In this document: piece by piece, positions 39,320 through 46,254 of the stretch | Layout of the letters: every line of letters starts with the position of its first letter | How positions within the stretch are numbered: the first letter of the stretch is position 1 | Assembly: GCF_001718835.1 (NCBI RefSeq) | Contig: NZ_CP013443.1 | Location: 3,100,001-3,164,000 of the forward strand | From: Burkholderia cepacia | GTDB taxonomy: Bacteria > Pseudomonadota > Gammaproteobacteria > Burkholderiales > Burkholderiaceae | DNA length: 64,000 nt | Reading direction: 5' to 3' | Translations under genes and position numbers: made by a program | The notes under the pieces: generated by a model | Told to the model about the DNA's origin: nothing | The model's database searches: none | Seen by the model: only the letters and a program-made list of their open reading frames with translations

Positions 39320-39348
39320 TTGACACCCCGGTTGGGCATCAGCATAAT
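39320..39348 (+). promoter_or_regulatory. Sigma-70 promoter of the tRNA gene
   Basis: A consensus -35 TTGACA (39320-39325), 17-bp spacer, and -10 CATAAT (39343-39348) are followed by the tRNA 10 bp later. The predicted transcript start lies only a few bases before the mature 5' end. Confidence 0.88.
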
Positions 39349-39358
39349 TCAAGTCTTC

Positions 39359-39435
<77 letters not shown>

Positions 39436-39443
39436 AATGCGAG

Positions 39444-39476
39444 AGCCCGGTAGATCTTTGATCTACCGGGCTTTTT
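39444..39476 (+). terminator. Rho-independent terminator of the tRNA gene
   Basis: A 13-bp stem AGCCCGGTAGATC / GATCTACCGGGCT with a short loop and a five-T run lies 9 bp after the tRNA CCA end. Confidence 0.94.
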
Positions 39477-39699
39477 CAGTTTCGGCTCTGCGGTTATCCG
39501 CGAACCTTGATTCTGTTGCCCGGCCTCCGGCGGCACAAGCGCAGCCAACTCATCAGGCGCATCCCCCGCATCACCGCCCCGCTCAGCAGCCGACCGACTG
39601 CCGCCACCAGCGTGCCGCCCGGAGCCGCAGCACGATGCCCACGCCCAACACCACGATTTCATCCGCCGCACTCGTCACGCCGGCGCCTCCCGTTCATCG
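39477..39699. other. Non-coding stretch between the tRNA unit and LysR gene
   Basis: No gene with convincing coding character is seen on either strand. Frames here are proline- or arginine-rich with no ribosome site. One minus-strand frame runs into the antisense of the tRNA and is spurious. Confidence 0.6.
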
Positions 39700-40674
39700 C
39701 TACGCCGCCACCGACCCGCGACTCACATCACTCGCACGCGCCTGCAACCTGCTCCGCCAATCCTCCCCGCCTTCCAGCGACGGCGTCGCCTCGAACACCT
39801 CCGCGACCCAGTCGGCGAACACGCGCACCTTCTGCGACAGGTGCCGGTTGTGCGGATAGACGATCGAAATCGGCTTCGGCTTCGGATTGCAGTCCGGCAG
39901 CACCTCGACCAGCGAGCCGTCGAGCAGGTTCGGCAGCACCATGAACAGCGTCGGCTGGATCATCCCGAACCCTTCGAGCCCGCACGTCACGTAGGCATCC
40001 GAATCGTTGACCGTGACGGTCGACTTCAGCCTGATCTCCACCGGCTTGCCGTCGATCATGAACACCCACGGAATCGCACGCGCGCCGTGGCTCGAACGAA
40101 AATTCACCGCGTGATGGTCGGCGAGATCGGCAATCTCGTGCGGCTCGCCGTGACGCGCCAGGTAATCGGGCGACGCGCAGGTCACGCGCTTCAGCATTCC
40201 GATCCGCCGCGCGACCATCGACGAATCCTCGAGCGGCCCGACCCGGATCATGCAGTCGATGCCCTCCTCGATCGGATCCACGTAGCGGTCGGAGAGCCCC
40301 AGTTCGAGCGTGATGTCGGGGTAGCGCTGCCGGAACACCGGCAGCGCGGGAATCACGAGCCGACGCCCGAGCGCGTTCGGCATGTGGACGCGCAGCACGC
40401 CGCTCGGCTTGCGGTTGCCCGTCTGGAAACTCGCGTCGGCCTCCGCGATCTCCGAGATGATCTTCGTGCAATGCTCGTAGTACGCTGCGCCTTCCGGCGT
40501 GAGCGACAGCCTACGCGTCGTCCGGTGCATCAGGCGCACGCCCAGCAGCGCCTCAAGGTTCTGAATGATGGTCGTCACCGACGCGCGCGGCATCGCGAGC
40601 GTGTCGGCCGCGCGCGTGAAGCTGTTCGCGTCGACCACGCGGGTAAAAACTTCCATCGCCTGGATTCGGTCCAT
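39700..40674 (-). CDS. LysR-family transcriptional regulator
   Basis: A 324-residue regulator with N-terminal winged helix (MEVFTRVVDANSFTRAADTL, then SVTTIIQNLEALLGVRLMHRTTRRLSLTPEG) and an effector-binding domain from about residue 90. This type usually acts on a divergent or nearby gene, but none is adjacent: the neighbour upstream is the convergently oriented end of another regulator on the same strand. Its target is unknown. The start at 40674 (MDRIQAMEVF) is typical. Confidence 0.93.
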   Translation of the reverse strand: MDRIQAMEVFTRVVDANSFTRAADTLAMPRASVTTIIQNLEALLGVRLMHRTTRRLSLTPEGAAYYEHCTKIISEIAEADASFQTGNRKPSGVLRVHMPNALGRRLVIPALPVFRQRYPDITLELGLSDRYVDPIEEGIDCMIRVGPLEDSSMVARRIGMLKRVTCASPDYLARHGEPHEIADLADHHAVNFRSSHGARAIPWVFMIDGKPVEIRLKSTVTVNDSDAYVTCGLEGFGMIQPTLFMVLPNLLDGSLVEVLPDCNPKPKPISIVYPHNRHLSQKVRVFADWVAEVFEATPSLEGGEDWRSRLQARASDVSRGSVAA

Positions 40675-40848
40675 GCTGCCCCCCTTCGAATCGCCAACGG
40701 AACAGAATAGAGCGCGTGGAAGCCCCGACACAAGCCCCGTCCCATTATTCGCACGCACCGAATAGTCAAGCGTTTCGCAGTAGAAAAAGACGCGAATTCA
40801 ACCGGCCGAACCCGACGCGTGCGCCGACTCTCGAGCCGCACGCGGCGC

Positions 40849-41820
40849 TCAACCGGCAAACCGTTCCCGATATCCCTGCGGCGACACGCCCAGCACGCGC
40901 ACGAAACAGCGTCGCAGTGTTTCCTCCGAGCCGAACCCGCAGCGATCGGCAATCCGCTTGACGGGCCATGCCGTTTCGCCTAGCAGGCGCTGCGCGGCCT
41001 CGACGCGGAGCTGCTCGACCGCGCGGGCAGGCGTGCGCCCAGTCTCGGCGCGGTAATGGCGCACGAAGCTGCGCTCGCTCATCCGCGCGCGCTCGGCGAG
41101 CACCGGCACGGACAGGTCCGCGGCAAGGTGCTCGGCCATCCACGCATGCAGTTCGCCGAACCGGTCGTCGGTGCGCTGCATCGACAGCATCGTGCTGAAC
41201 TGCGCCTGTCCACCCGGGCGCTTCAGGAACACGACGAGTTCGCGCGCGACGTCGAGCGCAGCCACCCGCCCCAGGTCCTCCTCGACCAGCGCGAGCGCGA
41301 GATCGATGCCGGCCGTCACGCCGGCCGAGGTCCACAGCGCGCCTTCGCGGATGAAGATCGGATCGGATTCGACGCGCACGTTCGGATAGCGCGCCGCGAA
41401 TTCGTCGCAGCGCGCCCAGTGCGTGACCGCACGGCGTCCGTCGAGCAGGCCGGCCTCGGCGAGCAGGAATGCACCGGTGCAGACCGACGCGACCCGTCGC
41501 GACCGCTCGGCCTGCCGACGGACCCAGCGCACCAGCCGCGCATCCCGGGATGCCGCATGCACGCCCTTGCCGCCGGCGACGATCAGCGTATCGGGATGCC
41601 CGCCCGCCGAACGCAGCGACTCGGCCATCACGACGAGGCCCGACGACGTCTCGACGGGCCCCGCTTCGGCCGCGACGACGCGCGGCGCGTATGGCGCCGG
41701 CTGGCCGCGCTCCTGCGCGAGCTCGTTGACGGACGCGAACACCTGCAGCGGCCCGGACACGTCGAGCAGCTGCGCACGGGGGAACGCCAGCACGAAGATC
41801 GCGCGCGGAACGGTAGACAT
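40849..41820 (-). CDS. GlxA-family regulator (DJ-1/PfpI domain plus AraC HTH)
   Basis: A 323-residue regulator. The N-terminal DJ-1/PfpI-like domain (AIFVLAFPRAQLLDVSGPLQVF, then SVCTGAFLLAEAGLLDGRRAVTHW) resembles an amidotransferase fold and probably binds a ligand. The C-terminal AraC domain has two helix-turn-helix units (ERARMSERSFVRHYRAETG and IADRCGFGSEETLRRCFVR). It is divergent from a DJ-1/PfpI enzyme gene, 117 bp between starts, and is the likely regulator of that gene. The start at 41820 (MSTVPRAIF) was chosen because upstream residues are not conserved-looking. Confidence 0.93.
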   Translation of the reverse strand: MSTVPRAIFVLAFPRAQLLDVSGPLQVFASVNELAQERGQPAPYAPRVVAAEAGPVETSSGLVVMAESLRSAGGHPDTLIVAGGKGVHAASRDARLVRWVRRQAERSRRVASVCTGAFLLAEAGLLDGRRAVTHWARCDEFAARYPNVRVESDPIFIREGALWTSAGVTAGIDLALALVEEDLGRVAALDVARELVVFLKRPGGQAQFSTMLSMQRTDDRFGELHAWMAEHLAADLSVPVLAERARMSERSFVRHYRAETGRTPARAVEQLRVEAAQRLLGETAWPVKRIADRCGFGSEETLRRCFVRVLGVSPQGYRERFAG

Positions 41821-41937
41821 GTCGATTGGCTGAAAACGTGGGCGATATGGCGATTTCGCCAAACACTACGCGCCTAGAATCGATCTGTCCATCACGCGTC
41901 GACAACGGCGTTCCGCTCAATCCCTCGGGGTATCCAC

Positions 41938-42621
41938 ATGACCCTGCATATCGGCTTTCTCGTGTTTCCGGGCGTCCAGCAACTCGATCTCACCGGCCCT
42001 CACGACGTGCTCGCATCGCTGCCCGACGCGGCCGTCCACCTGGCCTGGAAGTCGCGCGACACCGTCGCGTCGAGCAGCGGGCTCGCGCTGACGCCGGGCC
42101 ACACGTTCGACGACTGCCCGCCGCTCGACGTGATCTGCATTCCGGGCGGCACCGGCATCACCGACCTGCTGTCCGATCGGGAGACGATCGACTTCGTGCG
42201 CGAACGGTCCGCAGCCGCGCGCTACGTGACGTCGGTCTGCACGGGTGCACTGCTGCTCGGCGTGGCCGGCCTGCTGCGCGGGCGGCGCGCGACGACGCAC
42301 TGGGCGTTCCACACGCTGCTCGAACCGCTCGGCGCGGTGCCCGTGCGCGAACGCGTGGTGCGCGACGGCAACCTGATCACGGGCGGCGGCGTCACGGCCG
42401 GCATCGACTTCGCGTTGACGATCGCCGCGGAACTGGCCGGCGAAGAAGAAGCGCAGGCGATCCAGCTGCAACTCGAATACGCGCCCGCGCCGCCGTTCGA
42501 CGCCGGTTCACCCGACACCGCGCCGGCCGGCGTCGTCACGCGGGTGCGCGAGCGCTCGGCAGCCAACCTCGCCCGACGCCGGCAGGCGATCGAGCAGGCC
42601 GTCGCCGCAATGGATCGATGA
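41938..42621 (+). CDS. DJ-1/PfpI-family protein, isonitrile hydratase-like
   Basis: A 227-residue enzyme of the DJ-1/PfpI superfamily. IGFLVFPGVQQLDLTGPHDVL and DVICIPGGTGITDLL at the N-terminal half, the nucleophile elbow SVCTGALLLGVAGLL with Cys near residue 101, and TTHWAFH are the pattern of isonitrile hydratase, which converts isonitriles to N-formamides. That activity is inferred from family resemblance. It is divergent from the GlxA-type regulator and overlaps the cupin gene. Confidence 0.85.
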   Translation: MTLHIGFLVFPGVQQLDLTGPHDVLASLPDAAVHLAWKSRDTVASSSGLALTPGHTFDDCPPLDVICIPGGTGITDLLSDRETIDFVRERSAAARYVTSVCTGALLLGVAGLLRGRRATTHWAFHTLLEPLGAVPVRERVVRDGNLITGGGVTAGIDFALTIAAELAGEEEAQAIQLQLEYAPAPPFDAGSPDTAPAGVVTRVRERSAANLARRRQAIEQAVAAMDR

Positions 42622-42950
42622 CGGAGCGAATCCCTGCCATGAACGTCTTCCGCAGCGCCGCGTTCACCGCGGACCGCGCGTGGGGCGCGCTCGACATCGC
42701 GAACCTGGGCGGCATCACGGTTCGCCTGCACTGGACCGACCAGCCGTATCGATGGCACGTGAACGACGGCGAGGAAGTGTTCGCGGTGCTCGACGGCCGC
42801 GTCGAGATGCGTTATCGGGAAGCCGGCGTCGAGCGTTCAGTGATGCTCGCGACCGGCGACGTGTTCCACGCGACGGCCGGCACCGAGCACGTCGCGCATC
42901 CGCTCGGCGAAGCACGCATCCTCGTGATCGAAACCGAAGGCAGCATCTAG
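42618..42950 (+). CDS. Cupin-domain protein
   Basis: A single-domain cupin of 110 residues (103 if the ATG at 42639 is used). Cupin motif 1 is seen as WHVNDGEEVFAVLDGRVEMRY and motif 2 as GDVFHATAGTEHVAHP. The likely metal ligands are the His, Glu and His residues within these motifs. The start at 42618 overlaps the stop of the preceding gene (ATGA), which suggests coupling; the 42639 start has a GGAG at 42623-42626 but wide spacing. It is probably an accessory to the isonitrile hydratase-like enzyme (inference). Confidence 0.85.
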   Translation: MTERIPAMNVFRSAAFTADRAWGALDIANLGGITVRLHWTDQPYRWHVNDGEEVFAVLDGRVEMRYREAGVERSVMLATGDVFHATAGTEHVAHPLGEARILVIETEGSI

Positions 42951-43040
42951 ACGCCCACGCCGCCGCGGTGCGGTATCCCCCGCATCCGGTCGCCGCGATC
43001 TTGGTAGACTGTCGCGCTGTCGATCACGCGGAACCCGCAC

Positions 43041-43316
43041 ATGAATCTCTACACCAAGGAAGGCAAACCGCTGCAGGTCGGCGGCCAGATCGTATTCAGC
43101 CGCACGGGACAGGTCGTCGGACGCATCAGCGGCCGCAGGGTCTTCGGCAAGAACGGCCGCTACGTCGGCACCATCGCCGGCGACCGGCTCGTCTATCGCT
43201 CGACCGACAGCGTGGCGGCCGGCACGCCGTTCTCCGCCGCCAATCGGACGGGCATCGCGAAACTGCACCGCGTCGCGTCCGTCGTATGGGGCAGCGAGCC
43301 CGATATTCCGGCCTGA
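43041..43316 (+). CDS. Small repeat protein resembling the 4-fold beta-flower family
   Basis: A 91-residue protein without signal peptide. It opens with NLYTKEGKPLQVGGQIVFS and continues with repeated units of about 16 residues of the form 'G-x-x-V-G-R-I-x-G-x-R-V-[FY]': TGQVVGRISGRRVF, then NGRYVGTIAGDRLVY. This short-hairpin repeat pattern resembles the 4-fold beta-flower proteins, a fold recently recognised from predicted structures with unknown function. The C-terminal 35 residues are unlike the repeats. It lies tail to tail with a PAAR gene, 25 bp apart. Confidence 0.6.
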   Translation: MNLYTKEGKPLQVGGQIVFSRTGQVVGRISGRRVFGKNGRYVGTIAGDRLVYRSTDSVAAGTPFSAANRTGIAKLHRVASVVWGSEPDIPA

Positions 43317-43341
43317 CGAAACGCGCCTGCGCCGGGGGCGC

Positions 43342-43626
43342 TCAACCCGAGATCGTCCCCGTTCCCTGCGACGGGACGAGTTTCGGCAACGGCGTACACA
43401 GGCACTGGCACAGGTCGTGTTCGAGCGCGACGACCTTGCCCATCACGGTCATCGTCCGCGCGCCGCCGTCGGACACGATCACGCCCGGCGACTTGCACGC
43501 GGCGCAGAACACCGGCGCGCCGAGATAGGCCAGCGGCCGGCCGTCGAACGACGAATTGGCGATCCCGTCGAGCACGACGACGCCGTGATCGGTCGTGTCG
43601 CCCTTCAGAATGAATTTGCGGCCCAT
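43342..43626 (-). CDS. PAAR-domain protein
   Basis: A 94-residue PAAR protein, which normally caps the VgrG spike of a type VI secretion system. The segment LKGDTTDHGVVVLDG, the glycine/valine-rich repeats, and conserved-looking Cys/His (CAACKSPG and EHDLCQCLC) suit the metal-bound tip. It carries no C-terminal effector domain. No VgrG, Hcp or other secretion gene is in the window, so it is an orphan here. The start at 43626 gives the usual MGRKFILKGD. Confidence 0.82.
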   Translation of the reverse strand: MGRKFILKGDTTDHGVVVLDGIANSSFDGRPLAYLGAPVFCAACKSPGVIVSDGGARTMTVMGKVVALEHDLCQCLCTPLPKLVPSQGTGTISG

Positions 43627-43754
43627 GTGTCGGTTCTTCTCTCGGAGGCGCCGCCTGGCGCTCATTGTCCGCCCGTCGGTTGCGGGCGTGCCGTGAGGAT
43701 ATCACCGCGGCGCCCCCGAACCGGCACTTGCGTCACACGCCGATGCGCCCTCTG

Positions 43755-44141
43755 TCACACGAACAGCCGGATGCACAGCGCCGCGCCGCACAGATACGTG
43801 CCGAGCGCGCCGACGAACCGCGCGGGATTCGGCTTCGACATCGTCGGCCACGCGAGCAGGCCGATCACGAGCAGGCATCGGCAGACGGTCGCGGCGACGA
43901 TCAGCGACAGGATCGCGCCCGACGGCTGGTGCGCGCCGAAGTAGAGAAACAGCACCGCGAGGAACGGTACGTATTCGGCCGTGTTGCCGTGCGCGCGCAC
44001 GATCTTGTGCAGCGCATTGGTCGGATCCTCCGCGCAACCGGACCCGGTCGTCACGCGAAACCGCATGACGGAGACGGCAAGGCCCAGCCCGAACAGCAGC
44101 AGGCCGAGCACGGCGGTACAAGCAACAGCGATCACGTTCAT
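43755..44141 (-). CDS. MAPEG-family membrane protein
   Basis: A 128-residue membrane protein with four predicted helices and the MAPEG signature region RAHGNTAEYVPFLAVLFLYF, which contains residues that bind glutathione in family members. Bacterial relatives are mostly of unknown activity. It stands alone; a remnant of an AraC-like gene lies upstream. Confidence 0.88.
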   Translation of the reverse strand: MNVIAVACTAVLGLLLFGLGLAVSVMRFRVTTGSGCAEDPTNALHKIVRAHGNTAEYVPFLAVLFLYFGAHQPSGAILSLIVAATVCRCLLVIGLLAWPTMSKPNPARFVGALGTYLCGAALCIRLFV

Positions 44142-44271
44142 ATGGTGAGGACTCCGGTCGGGACAGGAAGCCACGCCGGACAGCCACGTCGGACGACGCC
44201 GCCCCGGCGGACACGCGGAGATCATGGACGATGCCCGCAACCGCCACGATACCCGGAGCCGGGGCCGCCGC

Positions 44272-44406
44272 CTATCCGGCGCCGCGAGCCGCCCAGCCGC
44301 GCTCGCGCCGGATCCGTGCGGGCGCATTACCGACGATCCGGCGAAAGCACGTGGTCATATGCGCCTGATCCGCGAAGCCGCACGCTTGACGCGCCGCTGC
44401 ATGACG
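44272..44406 (-). pseudogene. C-terminal scrap of an AraC-type regulator
   Basis: About 44 codons ending at 44272 read as the last recognition part of an AraC HTH domain: ACGFADQAHMTTCFRRIVGNAPARIRRERGWA. The rest of such a protein, normally 250-300 residues, is missing. Upstream codons lose all similarity within about 10 residues, and the symporter terminator lies immediately beyond. It reads as the leftover of a deletion. Confidence 0.7.
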
Positions 44407-44450
44407 AAGCGCAGCGGGGTCCCGCCGGTGGACGCACGAAACGCCCGCAT

Positions 44451-44479
44451 AAAAAAACGGCCGCCACAACGGGCGGCCG
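44451..44479 (-). terminator. Rho-independent terminator of the symporter gene
   Basis: On the minus strand an 8-9-bp stem (CGGCCGCCC / GGCGGCCG, 44458-44479) is followed by seven T (44451-44457). It lies about 40 bp after the stop of the dicarboxylate symporter gene. Confidence 0.92.
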
Positions 44480-44521
44480 GACGCGCATCACGCGATGCAT
44501 CATGTGCGCTTCACGCGCACA

Positions 44522-45832
44522 TCACGCGCGCTCGCGCACTTCGTGTGCCTCGAGCGTCGCGCCTGCATCCGCGGCGCCAGCCACGCTGGTCCCGTCGTTC
44601 TCGTCGCCGAGTTGCCCCTCCCACTTCGCGACCACGGCCGCCGCGATCGAGTTGCCGACGGCGTTGGTGGCCGAGCGCCCCATGTCGAGGAACATGTCGA
44701 CGCCCATGATCAGCAGCAACCCGGCTTCGGGCATGTTGAACTGGTTGAGCGTCGCCGCGATCACGACCAGCGACGCGCGCGGCACGCCCGCCATCCCCTT
44801 CGACGTGACCATCAGCATCAGCAGCATCGTGATCTGCGTGCCCAGCGGCAGATGGATGCCGTACACCTGCGCGATGAACAGCACCGCGAACGTGCAGTAC
44901 ATCATCGAGCCGTCGAGGTTGAACGAATAGCCGATCGGCAGCACGAAGCTCGAGATCTTGCGGTTCACGCCGAAGCGGTCGAGCGCATCCAGCAGCTTCG
45001 GATAGGCGGCCTCGGAACTCGCCGTCGCGAACGACAGCAGGAAAGGCTCGCGGATCAGCCGGATCAGCGTGAACGCGCGCTTGCCGAGGAACGTCACGCC
45101 GGCGAGCGTCAGCACGCCCCACAGCAGCGCCAGTGCCAGGTAGAAGCTCGCCATGAACTTCGCGAACGTGAGCAGGATGCCGAGCCCCTGGGTGGTGATC
45201 GTCGACGCCAGCGCCGCGAATACCGCGACCGGCGCGAACCACATCACCGCGCCCGTGACCTTCAGCATCACCTGCGCGAGATCGTCGATCACGCCGGTCA
45301 GGCGCTTGCCCGATTCGCCGAGCGCCGACAGCGCGGTGCCGAAGAAGATCGAGAAGACGACGATCTGCAGGATTTCGTTGTTCGCCATCGCCTCGGCGAT
45401 CGACTTCGGCACCAGGTGGACGACGAAATCCTTCAGCGTGAAGGCGCCCGTCTTCAGGCCGAGGGCCGCATCGGATGCCGGCAGCGGCAGGCTCAGGTGG
45501 CTGCCCGGTTGCAGGATCGTTGCGGTCAGCAGGCCGAGCAGCAACGACGTAAACGAAGCGATGAAGAACCAGCCGAACGCCTTGACGCCGACGCGGCCTA
45601 CCGCGCTGCCGTCGCCCATCTGCGCGATGCCGACGGTCAGCGTCGCAAATACCAGCGGCGCGATGATCATCTTGATCAGGCGCAGGAACACGTCGGACAG
45701 CAGCGACACGTACCCGGCGATCTCCTTGGTGACATTCGGGTCGGGAAACGCGCTGTGGCAGCCGTAACCGACCGCGATCCCGAGGACCATCGCAATCACG
45801 ATATATGAAGTAATGTTGCGTTTCTTTTGCAT
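44522..45832 (-). CDS. Dicarboxylate/glutamate:cation symporter (DctA/GltP family)
   Basis: A 436-residue inner-membrane carrier of the SLC1-like family that takes up C4-dicarboxylates or acidic amino acids with cations. Motifs seen: FLRLIKMIIAPLVFATLTVGIA (helix 2), the serine-rich hairpin near FATASSEAAYPKLL, SFNLDGSMMYCTFAVLFIAQ (helix 7), TSKGMAGVPRASLVVIAAT (hairpin 2) and the NAVGNSIAA substrate-binding helix 8. The ATG at 45832 gives MQKKRNITSY. Which substrate is preferred is not readable. Confidence 0.93.
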   Translation of the reverse strand: MQKKRNITSYIVIAMVLGIAVGYGCHSAFPDPNVTKEIAGYVSLLSDVFLRLIKMIIAPLVFATLTVGIAQMGDGSAVGRVGVKAFGWFFIASFTSLLLGLLTATILQPGSHLSLPLPASDAALGLKTGAFTLKDFVVHLVPKSIAEAMANNEILQIVVFSIFFGTALSALGESGKRLTGVIDDLAQVMLKVTGAVMWFAPVAVFAALASTITTQGLGILLTFAKFMASFYLALALLWGVLTLAGVTFLGKRAFTLIRLIREPFLLSFATASSEAAYPKLLDALDRFGVNRKISSFVLPIGYSFNLDGSMMYCTFAVLFIAQVYGIHLPLGTQITMLLMLMVTSKGMAGVPRASLVVIAATLNQFNMPEAGLLLIMGVDMFLDMGRSATNAVGNSIAAAVVAKWEGQLGDENDGTSVAGAADAGATLEAHEVRERA

Positions 45833-46254
45833 AACGAATCCCGATGCCCGGGCAAGCTTTGAGGATGTCTGAAAGGCAGGCGCGCGACGGCGTCCTGGGC
45901 GGGTCCGGGCGCCCCGCGGCGCGCATCATAACAGACCCCATCGGGCCCCATTTGGACGCAGGTCATGCCGATCGAACTTGCGCGCAGGGTAGTCAGCCAA
46001 TTTCGGCGCACCAACCGTCATGCATATTTCGAATAGGGGCGGCCGAAAACGCGCATCACGGGTACGGAAGGTGCGCCGCATGCGCTGCGCCGGTGCACCG
46101 CGGCGCATGCAGCCCCATCCGCGTGCACCGCGCCGGCACGCGCGTTGCTTCGGCGCATCTTCGGATCGAACCGTCCTTGGCAGCACGCGGTTGAGGACTA
46201 CACTAATCCTTAATGGGGTGCGGCCGGAGCCCGCGCCTTCAGGGAGACGCCGCC
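45833..46254. other. Long divergent intergenic region
   Basis: The 422 bp between the divergent symporter and penicillin-binding protein genes hold no convincing gene. A GC-rich section around 46068-46140 has repeated GTGCACCGCG and GCGGCGCATGC elements with dyad symmetry that could fold. The promoters of both genes must lie here; I could not fix them. Confidence 0.6.

Noticed and set aside
41938..44480. A genomic island inserted at the tRNA
   Set aside because: The genes after the tRNA look accessory, but no integrase, repeated tRNA 3' end or composition jump was seen, so an island is not supported.
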